IMG/VR virus record: IMGVR_UViG_3300022891_000002 | Location: 86,361-150,360 of that record | From: a virus | Reading direction: 5' to 3' (one strand) | DNA length: 64,000 bases | Shown here: in pieces, positions 39,166 through 47,553 of the stretch | Layout: every line of letters starts with the position of its first letter | Position numbering within the stretch: the stretch's first letter is position 1 | Program-made: the position numbers and the translations under genes | Notes under the pieces: generated by a model | Told to the model about the DNA's origin: nothing | Seen by the model: only the letters and a program-made list of their open reading frames with translations | The model's database searches: none

Positions 39166-39807
39166 TTATGTCTCCAGTGATGTAATATAATAAACTTCAT
39201 AACCTTTATCTATTTGTTCTTGTCTCCACTTCCAGAACTTCTCTTCAGCTACTTTATCTTCTTCCTCATCAAACGTCCAAACATGAAATCTTTCTTTTAG
39301 TCTCTCTTCTATATATAAAGAACTTGGAGGTAAGTAACCTATATAAGAGTCATCTCCCCAACTAATGTACTTGTCTACATTTGACCAATCTACTTCTATA
39401 TTTCCTTCAAGATGTAGAGTATGGGAAAAAACATCTGCTGCATAAAACCAACTATGAGTTAGTTCTCTATCTACTAGATATTTATCCCACCATTCCCAAG
39501 TTCTATTAGGAAACCAAGAATCAAAAACATTTGAACCCGTAAAACTTTGAATGTTATCTAAAAAGATGTCTACAGGAACTCTCGCTGCTTTAACTAATTT
39601 ACAAAATCTAAAACACCAGAGTTGTAAATAGTGATATTTCTTAGTATACCCATCATGTTTTAACGCCCAAGGAATTCTTGGTAAAAACTCGATAGTATTG
39701 TATCTACGGAACTTACTATCTTTGTTGTGGTATTGATAACTTACAGGAGTAATATAAAAAGCTTCTCCACCATGTAGTTTAACTTCTAGAGATATGATGT
39801 CTTCCAT
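39166..39807 (-). CDS. Tandem paralogue B of an aromatic-rich family, 213 aa
   Basis: See the preceding gene: shared DIISLEVKL, FYITPVSY, RYNTIEFLPR, GSNVFDSWFPNRTW, WFYAADVFSHTLHLEGNIEV and WRQEQIDKG. About as long. Function unknown. Confidence 0.6.
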   Translation of the reverse strand: MEDIISLEVKLHGGEAFYITPVSYQYHNKDSKFRRYNTIEFLPRIPWALKHDGYTKKYHYLQLWCFRFCKLVKAARVPVDIFLDNIQSFTGSNVFDSWFPNRTWEWWDKYLVDRELTHSWFYAADVFSHTLHLEGNIEVDWSNVDKYISWGDDSYIGYLPPSSLYIEERLKERFHVWTFDEEEDKVAEEKFWKWRQEQIDKGYEVYYITSLET

Positions 39808-39808
39808 A

Positions 39809-40681
39809 TTAAAATAAGACCTCTTCTACTACTAATTCTTCTTGCTTCTTCAACTCAATTCTGTCAGGTAGAAAGTTGTGTGTAGCTATTCTTGGATAGC
39901 CTCTCTCATCCTCAAATATTCCTAACTCTTCTTTTAGCTTTGTCCAATTAACCTTTCTTTTTGAGTAATACCCTTCAAGTAACTGTTTATATAATCCCCA
40001 GTATTTACCTAACTTTTCAGGTGAGAGATAGTAATAAGTAGTCATCTTAGGAGAAACTACTACAAGTAACGCTTTATTAGCTCTCCAAGTAAGTAGAGTA
40101 GAGAAATTAAAAGCTGCGGTATAAGCTGCTAATTGAAGGCAATAGCTTATAAGATGTTCTGGTTTCTTTGCTTTTGTAGGGTTTTTGTAATCTATTATAA
40201 ATAATTCTTCTGGATTTTTGAATACTTGCTTGCTTGTCTTATAGTAAACAAAGTCAGTAGTTTTAAGGACAGATACGTTATCTAATTTACCTCCAAAACC
40301 TATTTCTGTTTCTGGGTCTAAATAAGCAACTTTAGTTTCTAAATAAGGAGGACGATTAATAGTTACTTCTAATAAACTGTTATAACCTTGTAGATATTTA
40401 GTATCTTCATCACTAAACTTTTCTACAGTTTGAGTAAATTTAGCTCTATCAGTATGGTAATAGTAAAGAGCTTGATGTATCCGAGTACCCCTCATTCTGG
40501 CAGAAGAAGAAGTTTTATCAGCTTTTAGTGGATTCCGGTTCTTCCAATCATCTAGAAACTTCTTGTCTTCGTGATAAGCAACCACCTGAGTAACACTAGG
40601 ACACTTAACTCCTTCTTCTTTACCGTTAGGAGTAATTTTGTAATATCTCTCGAACTGCGTCTTTACTAACTCAATTTTCAT
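39809..40681 (-). CDS. RecB/Cas4-like PD-(D/E)XK nuclease
   Basis: 290 residues. MRGTRIHQALYYYH (conserved His region), EIGFGGKLDNVSV (G-x-D), FIIDYKNPTKA (D-Y-K, the ExK-like motif), YCLQLAAYTAAF (QxxxY motif). Typical of viral exonucleases paired with single-strand annealing proteins. Likely degrades dsDNA ends for Sak3-driven annealing. Overlaps the gene upstream by 4 nt. Confidence 0.8.
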   Translation of the reverse strand: MKIELVKTQFERYYKITPNGKEEGVKCPSVTQVVAYHEDKKFLDDWKNRNPLKADKTSSSARMRGTRIHQALYYYHTDRAKFTQTVEKFSDEDTKYLQGYNSLLEVTINRPPYLETKVAYLDPETEIGFGGKLDNVSVLKTTDFVYYKTSKQVFKNPEELFIIDYKNPTKAKKPEHLISYCLQLAAYTAAFNFSTLLTWRANKALLVVVSPKMTTYYYLSPEKLGKYWGLYKQLLEGYYSKRKVNWTKLKEELGIFEDERGYPRIATHNFLPDRIELKKQEELVVEEVLF

Positions 40682-41034
40682 GTTTTCATTTTATTATTCT
40701 CCTTCCTCATTGTACTTCTTGTTCTATCTAGTACAGAGTCTTTGCCTAAAAATCGCTCTTCTATATAGTGAATTAAGTCTTCTATTACTCGTCTCTCATC
40801 TACACACAAGTCGAGAGCAATATCTAAAATGTTGGATTCTTCTGTGGTATTAAAGCTACCTACAAAATCAGTACATGGGAAATCAAGCTTTCGTAAAGTG
40901 TCTCTCAGCAATATAGGATTAAGTTTTCTTTGAGGATGTTTAAGGTCAAAGTCTACTCTTAAACTATTTCCGTTTCTGTGGTTAGGAATTAGGTAAATAG
41001 TTAGAGGTTTTGAATATTCAGTAATATTTTTCAT
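40678..41034 (-). CDS. Hypothetical protein, 118 aa
   Basis: Contains SLRVDFDLKHPQRKLNP, LDFPCTDFVGSF, LDLCVDERRVIEDLIHYIEERF. Lies between the nuclease and KilA-like genes, overlapping both. Not recognised. Confidence 0.6.
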   Translation of the reverse strand: MKNITEYSKPLTIYLIPNHRNGNSLRVDFDLKHPQRKLNPILLRDTLRKLDFPCTDFVGSFNTTEESNILDIALDLCVDERRVIEDLIHYIEERFLGKDSVLDRTRSTMRKENNKMKT

Positions 41035-41381
41035 TTCTTATTTATGTACATTAAGGAAACTTCGGTATATCCAATAGCTGTAAAAGTTCGGAACAGGTTT
41101 AAGACATACTCGTTAGGTGTTTTACTTTCATAAGCAAAATACTCCATCATACAAATTACTACCCAATGAGGTATCTCTGAATTGTCAGTTAAAGAGTGCA
41201 TTTCAAAACCAGAAGCAAGAAGTTTCTTACAAAGCGCTCTAGACCTAAACAAAAGCTTAGTAGAAATACCTAATAAATTGGAAACTTCAGATAGAGGGAT
41301 AGTTACTCTACCTTCAGAATCTACCTTACTCTTTGTGAGTACACCTTTTAACTTATCTAGAACTTCTGTATTCTTAAGCAT
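41031..41381 (-). CDS. KilA/BRO-like regulator paralogue, 116 aa
   Basis: DSEGRVTIPLSEVSNLLGIS, KKLLASGFEMHSL, IPHWVVICMMEYFAYESKT, LNLFRTFTAIGYTE. Aligns with residues 12-115 of the 252-aa protein at 49906-50664. Without its C-terminal half. A small DNA-binding-like protein of the cyanobacterial/phage KilA-type group (inference). Confidence 0.6.
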   Translation of the reverse strand: MLKNTEVLDKLKGVLTKSKVDSEGRVTIPLSEVSNLLGISTKLLFRSRALCKKLLASGFEMHSLTDNSEIPHWVVICMMEYFAYESKTPNEYVLNLFRTFTAIGYTEVSLMYINKK

Positions 41382-41466
41382 CTTTCGTACCTTAATTACT
41401 AAAACAACAAAATAGAGCCAGCTACCCTAGAGCAACTGACCCTAAAACCTAACTAACTATAAACTC

Positions 41467-41967
41467 TTAAGAAAGTAGTTCTAGTTCTTCACCTTCTACT
41501 CCCAAAGGCATCTGTTTCATTCGTTCATCCATTTTCTTATCTTGAGAAGGAGGAATCAACTCATCAGGAGGAAAGAAAGACTCAGGAGAATCTATAATGT
41601 CTTCCACTGTTTCTTCTGTTTGAGGTTTGGCATCTCCTTTTTCTTTAGGAGTATCGAATGTACCCCAATCCACACCAGTAACTTGAAGCTTTATACTGAA
41701 AGACTTCTTTTCGGGCTTATGTGAAAAAGTATACTCATCTAATTTAAAAGCAAACTTTCCAAAAACTTGGAGTGTAGCACCTTTTTTAGCTTTCTTTAAT
41801 ACCGGATGATTACGGTCAGCAAAGAAAGAGAAGTTAGTCCAAAGAGATGACTCGTCTGCATGGTTTTCTGCCATAGTGAAATTCCAAACAGCAGTCCCAT
41901 CATCAAGTATCTTTACTGTAGGGTCGCCTGTAAGATTGCCGTTGGTAATAGTAACTGTTTTAGTCAT
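41467..41967 (-). CDS. ssb: Single-stranded DNA-binding protein (OB fold)
   Basis: 166 residues. VTITNGNLTGDPTVKIL, AVWNFTMAENH, LWTNFSFFADR, GATLQVFGKFAFKLDEYTF match SSB beta strands. The C-terminal 50 residues are acidic and disordered with ESFFPPDELIPP, but lack the DDDIPF-type tip, so partner proteins may differ. A 59-nt upstream spacer has no strong promoter. Confidence 0.85.
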   Translation of the reverse strand: MTKTVTITNGNLTGDPTVKILDDGTAVWNFTMAENHADESSLWTNFSFFADRNHPVLKKAKKGATLQVFGKFAFKLDEYTFSHKPEKKSFSIKLQVTGVDWGTFDTPKEKGDAKPQTEETVEDIIDSPESFFPPDELIPPSQDKKMDERMKQMPLGVEGEELELLS

Positions 41968-42026
41968 GATTGTTTTTTCTTGTTTTCTAAGTAGTTTATT
42001 AATTCTATCTCGGTCTTAGTCTAGAA

Positions 42027-42281
42027 TTACCCAGCGTTAAATGAGGAAATAATAACTTTTTCGACTAAGCTATTAGATTCTCCTATGTATTCCACTTTTA
42101 TGTTTTCTTTAGATGTCCATCCACTGTAGTGTCCCCAGCTTATATCCTCTTCATCTAAGTAGTCTTTTCTTCCTATAGGGTGAAATTCTAAAGCGCTTTC
42201 TTCATTCTCAGCAGCTACTACAAAAGCATCAAAATCATCATAACCCCAATTATCCGTTCTACTAATCAGATACAATTTCAT
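42027..42281 (-). CDS. Conserved phage hypothetical (SFNAG-end family), 84 aa
   Basis: MKLYLISRTDNWGYDDFDAFVVAAENEESALEFHP, ending in SSFNAG. This layout (MKLYL..., AAE.EE.A, HP, SFNAG) is common in phage genomes; role unknown. Overlaps the next gene by 4 nt. Confidence 0.7.
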   Translation of the reverse strand: MKLYLISRTDNWGYDDFDAFVVAAENEESALEFHPIGRKDYLDEEDISWGHYSGWTSKENIKVEYIGESNSLVEKVIISSFNAG

Positions 42282-42817
42282 ACTTCCTCCTCTGGGAAAA
42301 AAGAACTATTCTCTTGAGTTTTTTCTTCTACGTCTTCAGACTTAGAGCTTCTACTCTTAGTATTTAGATACGTTTTCATTGCTTTGGAATTAAATTCTCC
42401 TAAACTAATAGCTTTTTTAAACCATTCAAGACTTACTTTAACTGCCTCGTCTAAATGTAATTCATCTAAAAGAGGGTCAACTTTATTTCTCCATGTTTCT
42501 ACTAACTCTGCATTTAATCCTCCTCCTGCTTTCTGCATTCTTTCATATAAGACAATTGCTAAAAATTTAATAATATCTGGTATTTTAGCATCGCTCTTTA
42601 TCATATACCGTATTTGGTCATGACCCGCCCAGTTTGCAACTCTAGGAGTAATAGAAGGTGTAATCTTTCTGCGTTTGTCATCTACATCTATATTAGCTGG
42701 TGGTAAATTCAGAGTATCCTCTGTAAACTTTCCTGAATCAATTAGACTTTGACAAAACTGCTCAAAGGTTAGGTTAGGTTTAGTAGTCTCGAAAATGACT
42801 TGAGCCAATGTTTTCAT
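42278..42817 (-). CDS. Hypothetical protein with SFFPEE tail, 179 aa
   Basis: Helical (LAQVIFETTKPNLTFEQFCQSL; IIKFLAIVLYERMQKAGGG; LDEAVKVSLEWFKKAISLG), Ser/Lys/Glu-rich linker, and a terminal SSFFPEEEV. The SFFP tail also occurs in the SSB C-terminus. Unknown, possibly a replication accessory protein. Confidence 0.55.
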   Translation of the reverse strand: MKTLAQVIFETTKPNLTFEQFCQSLIDSGKFTEDTLNLPPANIDVDDKRRKITPSITPRVANWAGHDQIRYMIKSDAKIPDIIKFLAIVLYERMQKAGGGLNAELVETWRNKVDPLLDELHLDEAVKVSLEWFKKAISLGEFNSKAMKTYLNTKSRSSKSEDVEEKTQENSSFFPEEEV

Positions 42818-42843
42818 ATTTATCTTTTTCTTTATAAGTGAAA

Positions 42844-42876
42844 TAAAAACTATCTAGCAGTTTATTACTAGATAGC
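42844..42876 (-). terminator. Rho-independent terminator (minus strand)
   Basis: Stem CTATCTAG/CTAGATAG (42850-42857 and 42868-42875), loop 10 nt, followed on the minus strand by TTTTTATTT. Ends the transcript of 42902-43216. Confidence 0.75.
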
Positions 42877-42901
42877 TATAGAGAGTTGAGTTGAAATGAA
42901 A

Positions 42902-43216
42902 CTAGAATCCTACACCAGAATCTTTTTTACTAAGAGTATAGGTAGATGTTTTAGTAGAAGGTACTTTGATTGACCGTTCAACTTCTTTTCTACCTTGAAG
43001 CAACTCTATTCCGTCTAAACAACCATTATTAAAAGCTGTTACTGATTCTGGGTCACGCATAGGAACCTCTACATGAAAAGTTCCTCTAGTCAATACAGTT
43101 TTAAGTCCTAACCTATAAGAAGCGAATAACCAAGTATCTTCTTCTCTAGGATAGACATCTTTAAATAAATCTTTAATTTCTGTAGTTGGTAGAATCATAA
43201 CGGCTAAGAGAGACAC
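42902..43216 (-). CDS. Hypothetical protein, 104 aa
   Basis: MSLLAVMILPTTEIKDLFKDV, LGLKTVLTRGTFHVEVPMRD and FNNGCLDGIELLQGRKEVERS. Strong terminator behind it. No family recognised. Confidence 0.6.
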   Translation of the reverse strand: MSLLAVMILPTTEIKDLFKDVYPREEDTWLFASYRLGLKTVLTRGTFHVEVPMRDPESVTAFNNGCLDGIELLQGRKEVERSIKVPSTKTSTYTLSKKDSGVGF

Positions 43217-43500
43217 TACTCTAATTCTACATCTTCTTCATCGTCATCAGATAATTCATACCTAAGTTCTTTATTTAGTAAATATTCTGAAACTAAACCC
43301 ATCAACGATACTGCCTCATCCTCAAGTTCTAAACTGTTGAGTTCTTCGCTATTAGTAAGCATTTTCCCTAATTCAGTAAAGAAAATACGAAATGCACTGG
43401 GATAAAGCTCTTGATGTTCAGCTAGCTCAGTGACTACTTCTCTTAAAGCAGATATAAATCTCTCTTTGACTTCTTCACTCAAAGGTAACAAATCAAGCAT
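43216..43500 (-). CDS. Acidic helical protein, 94 aa
   Basis: Very acidic (ELSDDDEEDVELE end) with a helix LSEEVKERFISALREVVTEL. May be a DNA-mimic or interaction protein, speculative. Overlaps both neighbours. Confidence 0.55.
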   Translation of the reverse strand: MLDLLPLSEEVKERFISALREVVTELAEHQELYPSAFRIFFTELGKMLTNSEELNSLELEDEAVSLMGLVSEYLLNKELRYELSDDDEEDVELE

Positions 43501-43735
43501 ATAAGGAAAGTAAATGATTGTAGCATAAGTTATAAGCCATATATATATCTCGAATGTGTTTTTCCCTTCTACTCATTAAGGTACTTGTTCCGGGTTCAGT
43601 TGCATAAAACATTTGAGCGTATTTCTCAGAATCAGATACTAATAAAAGTTCTAACTGTTTTCTAGTTAAATGAGAGTTATACCTTATCAACCCAATAGCA
43701 GTTAAGTAAACGTGAAGGTCGGGTTCTTCTTTCAT
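43493..43735 (-). CDS. Hypothetical protein, 80 aa
   Basis: RKQLELLLVSDSEKYAQMF, SRREKHIRDIYMAYNLCYN: short helical protein. No clear SD. Function unknown. Confidence 0.5.
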   Translation of the reverse strand: MKEEPDLHVYLTAIGLIRYNSHLTRKQLELLLVSDSEKYAQMFYATEPGTSTLMSRREKHIRDIYMAYNLCYNHLLSLYA

Positions 43736-43813
43736 AATTCAGTGAGAAGGAGATGAGTTACCCCACCTCCTAAGATTCTACTACTCTCTAAGACGAGTGT
43801 TCGCTATGCTCGG

Positions 43814-44347
43814 TTATGCAGCTAACATTGCATTAGTGATTCGGTTATACTTGCTCTCTAAGTCATGAGGCACATCATAGACCTGTTTTCCATCATCTTC
43901 TAAAATGTCACGAAGGAACATCCGAAAATCTACTGACTTGGTTAATAGAAGCATAAACAGGAACTTCCGGCTAAATAGATATGCACCTCCTGAACGGTAA
44001 TGTTTATGGACTTTCTTACAAGCTTCTTTCAATTCTAGTCCCTCATCAAAAACTAAAGCAAGTCCAGTAGAGAGAACATCCTTATTACCAATCTTCAAAT
44101 CTTCATTAGTCCGGAAGATGAAGTTCCTTACTTGTAGATAATGAGCTTGATACTGATTACCAAAGCAATAAGTAGCCAAATCGTTAATGTTGAATGACTT
44201 AGGTAGTTCTTTCAACTCCTCAAATTTAGAGATAAGAAAGTCCTCCATTAAGTTGTTTCTTTCTACTACATCAGATTCTTTGTCAGAAATAGCCAGTTCA
44301 ACGATAGGAGAGATGAAAGGTAAAACGGTCAAAGTAGTATTAGCCAT
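43814..44347 (-). CDS. Hypothetical protein, 177 aa
   Basis: MANTTLTVLPFISPIVELAI, FCFGNQYQAHYLQVRNFIF-like strand region, LELKEACKKVHKHYRSGGAYLF and KSVDFRMFLRDILEDDGKQ. Helical with hydrophobic LFMLLL stretch. Unknown. Confidence 0.6.
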   Translation of the reverse strand: MANTTLTVLPFISPIVELAISDKESDVVERNNLMEDFLISKFEELKELPKSFNINDLATYCFGNQYQAHYLQVRNFIFRTNEDLKIGNKDVLSTGLALVFDEGLELKEACKKVHKHYRSGGAYLFSRKFLFMLLLTKSVDFRMFLRDILEDDGKQVYDVPHDLESKYNRITNAMLAA

Positions 44348-44486
44348 GAGTGATTTTGCTCCAGTTGTTAGGTTGTAATCTGTAAATCAATGCGAGAAAC
44401 TCTTCTTCAGTACAATCCGGATAAGTAATTCCATCAAGTATAGGAGTTACTAACCTTTGTCCTTTCGTTTGTGTTGAGTCTGACAT
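44340..44486 (-). CDS. Small hypothetical protein, 48 aa
   Basis: Fills the space between two larger genes: MSDSTQTKGQRLVTPILDG, then CTEEEFLALIYRLQPNNW and KITHG. Overlaps its neighbours by 8 and 53 nt. Too short to classify. Confidence 0.5.
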   Translation of the reverse strand: MSDSTQTKGQRLVTPILDGITYPDCTEEEFLALIYRLQPNNWSKITHG

Positions 44487-45165
44487 AACCACTCTCCATC
44501 TCTATAGGATAAAAAACACTTAAGCCTGAAACTGTCTCCATTACATCTCTACCAAAGATTGACTCGAGTACCTGAGAAGTTACGTGTTTCTTAGTAGCTT
44601 TAGTTCGTAAAAAAGCTATTAATGTTTGATACTTCTTTTGTACAGGACAGTTGAGCCAAGTAGATAGCTCAGAAAGAAACAAGGCTAAAGTATCATCCCC
44701 ATAAGTAGTGTTAAGGTACATTACTCCAGGTGCTAAGTAAGAGTCTTCAATGCCACCAGGTTTATCCTGTTTGTTATCGTTACGAAAATAAATTCCTGCT
44801 TTTCTACCAACATACTTGTCTACATATTCAGTGGCAGCTACCTCACCTGCTTTAGTTTGAAAATAGAAGACTTTATCTCCTTTCTTGATTACTAGGTTAG
44901 CTCGAAGTCGGAGTCTCAGTATTGAATTTTTAGGTGTCCTCAGTACCTTATCTACTTGAAGTAACTTACAAGCATTAAGTATTTGTTTTTCAGTACGAGT
45001 ACCTTGTTCAGTACCTACTTTCCTTCCTAAGAACATGAAGTAGTCATTATTAGGTACATAGTTGTGAGAGATACTTCCATCATCTTCTAATCCAATTGAA
45101 GATAGAATGTTGTACTCTTCTAAACTGATAACTGTAGGTTTGTGGTAAAATCCAAAGCTAACCAT
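44434..45165 (-). CDS. Hypothetical protein, 243 aa
   Basis: Mixed alpha/beta: VISLEEYNILSSIGLEDDG, NNDYFMFLGRKVGTEQGTRTEK, LRLRLRANLVIKKGDKVFYF, KAGIYFRNDNKQ, LFLSELSTWLNC. AACTCAGGAGGAAAAC lies before the ATG, as before other genes with the hairpin/SD module. No family recognised. Confidence 0.6.
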   Translation of the reverse strand: MVSFGFYHKPTVISLEEYNILSSIGLEDDGSISHNYVPNNDYFMFLGRKVGTEQGTRTEKQILNACKLLQVDKVLRTPKNSILRLRLRANLVIKKGDKVFYFQTKAGEVAATEYVDKYVGRKAGIYFRNDNKQDKPGGIEDSYLAPGVMYLNTTYGDDTLALFLSELSTWLNCPVQKKYQTLIAFLRTKATKKHVTSQVLESIFGRDVMETVSGLSVFYPIEMESGYVRLNTNERTKVSNSYT

Positions 45166-45205
45166 GTTTTCCTCCTGAGTTAATAAAGTTGTTGCACTTA
45201 GATAG

Positions 45206-45235
45206 CAAAAAGACCTAGTAGATAGTTACTAAGTC
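45206..45235 (-). terminator. Rho-independent terminator (minus strand)
   Basis: Stem of 9 pairs (one G-U) between 45227-45235 and 45212-45220, then TTTTTG on the minus strand. Follows the 220-aa gene at 45262. Confidence 0.7.
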
Positions 45236-45261
45236 CTTTCTACTTCCCTAACATTCTTTAC

Positions 45262-45924
45262 TTATCCAAGCTGCTCTTTTAAGAAATAACAACTCCCAAA
45301 TGCACTCTCATAAGAAGGTTGTTCTTGATTGAACTTCTCTTTGAGGTTAGGTACTGAGTTAAAAAGAGAATCAGATGACTCAAAAGATTGACCGTATCTT
45401 TTCATCTGTAACTCATAATCAGCAAACTCAGGATGATGCTGCATAGGAGGTTCAGTCCAAGTCATGTCTTGAGACTGCCATTGAATAAATCTCTTTTGTC
45501 TCTTTCTTTCAGCTCGAACATCATCTAGTTCATGTAACACCTCTAACAAGCTAGTACGTAAACCTAAGACTTCTTCATCACAACCTAAGTAAAGAGAACC
45601 TTGGTACTTATTGAGAACTTCTGCCCAAATTCGTTGTTCTTTCTTATTCTCTACTATTACTAGCCAGACTTCTAGCTTAGAGAGAAAGAGTTCAATACCT
45701 TCAGGAGTAGTAGAAGCTTCATCAAGTAAGAACAAGATAATCTGTTGAGTTAATCCACGAGTAGTTTGAGAATTGTCTAGTAGATATTGGTAGTCTTCTA
45801 CTGCTTTTTCTAACTGATTATTTCTTCCTTCATCCATCAGTCCTAAGTGAGTGAGAGTAATAACAGACTCTACTTCTGCTAGTTGAAATTCATTGAAGAT
45901 TGCCAAGACATTGTAGTAACTCAT
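45262..45924 (-). CDS. Hypothetical helical protein, 220 aa
   Basis: Helical (LAIFNEFQLAEVESVITLTH; LSKLEVWLVIVENKKEQRIW; GLRTSLLEVLHELDDVRAERK) with a polar Gln/Ser/Pro-rich C-terminus. Not recognised. Confidence 0.6.
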   Translation of the reverse strand: MSYYNVLAIFNEFQLAEVESVITLTHLGLMDEGRNNQLEKAVEDYQYLLDNSQTTRGLTQQIILFLLDEASTTPEGIELFLSKLEVWLVIVENKKEQRIWAEVLNKYQGSLYLGCDEEVLGLRTSLLEVLHELDDVRAERKRQKRFIQWQSQDMTWTEPPMQHHPEFADYELQMKRYGQSFESSDSLFNSVPNLKEKFNQEQPSYESAFGSCYFLKEQLG

Positions 45925-45960
45925 GATGAACTCCTAAGTTAGTTAGTTGTGCTACTTACA

Positions 45961-45988
45961 AGGTTAACTAGGTAGCTGGGTTTAACCT
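45961..45988. other. Intercistronic hairpin AGGTTAA/TTAACCT
   Basis: 7-bp arms (45961-45967 and 45982-45988), loop 14 nt, between 45924 and 45995. No U-run. Member of the recurrent hairpin group. Confidence 0.45.
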
Positions 45989-45994
45989 ACTAAA

Positions 45995-46174
45995 CTACTC
46001 TTCTCTACCAATCAGTTTCTCTTTCATCAATACTTCATACATATCTTCTATAGTGATAAGTCGGTTGTAAAGGTCTAAAGCTATACCTTTCAAAGTATGA
46101 AACTCTTTTTCTGTAGCGTTCTCAATTGCTTTCTTATCACGTATCCTTGCAAAGTCTTTAGCTAAGTTACTCAT
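45995..46174 (-). CDS. Small helical protein, 59 aa
   Basis: MSNLAKDFARIRDKKAIENA, KGIALDLYNRLITIEDMYE, ending in EKLIGREE. Sits in a 250-nt stretch with no other gene. Function unknown. Confidence 0.65.
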   Translation of the reverse strand: MSNLAKDFARIRDKKAIENATEKEFHTLKGIALDLYNRLITIEDMYEVLMKEKLIGREE

Positions 46175-46177
46175 CTT

Positions 46178-46519
46178 CTACCTCAATACGTAATTAAACT
46201 CGTTATCAAATAGTGGACAGTACTCATCCCAATATACTAATGGGTCACGATAAACCCACAGACAAATTTCTCGATACTCAGGTTCAGTACACTTGAACTC
46301 TAGTATAGGCTTTCTCTTAGCTTCTATTACAGCTTTTTGAAAAGAAAACTCTTGCTCATAAATACTCTCTACTAATTCTCTAGTATCAGTTAAGTAAGGT
46401 TCGTAGGGATAAAGACAAGTGGTTGCTTGAGGTACATTACTATCTGGATGTAACTCTACTAAAGCAAGTAGGTTAGTAGATAGTCTTAGAAATCTGTACT
46501 CAACTCTAATGATATTCAT
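46178..46519 (-). CDS. Hypothetical protein, 113 aa
   Basis: Beta-rich with VEYRFLRLSTNLLALVEL, LYPYEPYLTDTRELVESIYE and CLWVYRDPLVYWDEYCPLF. Unknown. Confidence 0.6.
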   Translation of the reverse strand: MNIIRVEYRFLRLSTNLLALVELHPDSNVPQATTCLYPYEPYLTDTRELVESIYEQEFSFQKAVIEAKRKPILEFKCTEPEYREICLWVYRDPLVYWDEYCPLFDNEFNYVLR

Positions 46520-46574
46520 GGAAAGTCCTTTAACTAGAATTACTTAAGTAGAAGGCATCTATTAGTTCTTTACT

Positions 46575-46796
46575 TTATTCGTAGTCCTCTAAGTTTTCAC
46601 CTCTAAAAGTAAGAGTTCCTAAATTTTTCTTTCTTTTTTGGATTTTTCTGACGTGTTGTAAGGTATCAATACACCAATCTAATTCATTCTCCGTCAGCGA
46701 ACATTCAAATACTTCTTCTTCACCTTCCTTTTGGATTTTGAGATATAAGTCATCGATGTGCAAACCAACTTCAATGAATCCTTTATTACTGCTCAT
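46575..46796 (-). CDS. Hypothetical protein, 73 aa
   Basis: GFIEVGLHIDDLYLKIQKEG, then TENELDWCIDTLQHVRKI and LGTLTFRGENLEDYE: a small alpha/beta protein. The start EVGLHIDDLYL faintly resembles EVGFHLSYLDP of 55243-55533. Confidence 0.55.
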   Translation of the reverse strand: MSSNKGFIEVGLHIDDLYLKIQKEGEEEVFECSLTENELDWCIDTLQHVRKIQKRKKNLGTLTFRGENLEDYE

Positions 46797-46814
46797 TAGA
46801 ATACCTTCTTCTAG

Positions 46815-47246
46815 TTAGTTGTATCTTCGATAGATGACCCTAATATCTCCTACTTCATCAATATATTCAGTCTTATTCCAAGTAATTCCTTTATGGTCAA
46901 CTGTTTGTGAAGACCTTAGTAGATTACCCTTATTACTATTTACTTTTTCTTTCCAATCGGGGTACAAGTCCTCCTTCTCAATGTGCAAGACTTTATTAAT
47001 ATCTGTTACTGAAGAAACATCTTCTAAAAGAACACAGTAAATCCAGTTATGTAGGATGATTCTAACCCTAATCTTTATTACTGGTTCTGTCTGGTCTACT
47101 AAAGAGAAGATACTTAGTATCTCATTTTCTTTTCTTAGTTCTTCCTCTAATTGATTAGACAAAGCTTCATAACCTCCGTCTATCCAGTGTTTCTGAGCTA
47201 ATTCTGCTTCTAATAGTGCTTGTTGAACGTTAGAAAGAGTAGACAT
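46815..47246 (-). CDS. Hypothetical protein, 143 aa
   Basis: Helical start (LSNVQQALLEAELAQKHW), then KIRVRIILHNWIYCVLLED and KGITWNKTEYIDEVGDIRVIY. Unknown. Confidence 0.6.
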   Translation of the reverse strand: MSTLSNVQQALLEAELAQKHWIDGGYEALSNQLEEELRKENEILSIFSLVDQTEPVIKIRVRIILHNWIYCVLLEDVSSVTDINKVLHIEKEDLYPDWKEKVNSNKGNLLRSSQTVDHKGITWNKTEYIDEVGDIRVIYRRYN

Positions 47247-47262
47247 CCTAATCTCCTAAAAA

Positions 47263-47553
47263 TTAAAGAACTTCTAACGCATCTTGGGTTGTAACTATGC
47301 TGTAATCTAAAGATAAGCTATCAACATTATCTATAAACTCCGATATCCAATTAGGATTTGTTAACTCAGAACTGTCATCTAACAGAGTATATGAACCTAA
47401 AACACTTACTACTTTAACTCCTTTCTGATTCAAACAATAAAAGATAGGACAAGAGTGACTGGAATGTTGATAACCTACAAAGTCTTCCGGTTTCTTAGAT
47501 AATAACCAGTCTTTGAATTCTTCTTGAGTTAGTGGGTAGTCGTTAGTAGTCAT
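47263..47553 (-). CDS. CPIA-motif small protein, paralogue 1
   Basis: YPLTQEEFKDWLLSKKPEDFVG, SCPIFYCL, NPNWISEFIDNVD, TTQDALEVL. One of four paralogues (48651, 49203, 50727) with F..WL.SK, CPI/DPI, NPxWv..F, D and A(K/L)..AL..L. The family occurs in cyanobacteria and phages; role unknown to me. Confidence 0.6.
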   Translation of the reverse strand: MTTNDYPLTQEEFKDWLLSKKPEDFVGYQHSSHSCPIFYCLNQKGVKVVSVLGSYTLLDDSSELTNPNWISEFIDNVDSLSLDYSIVTTQDALEVL

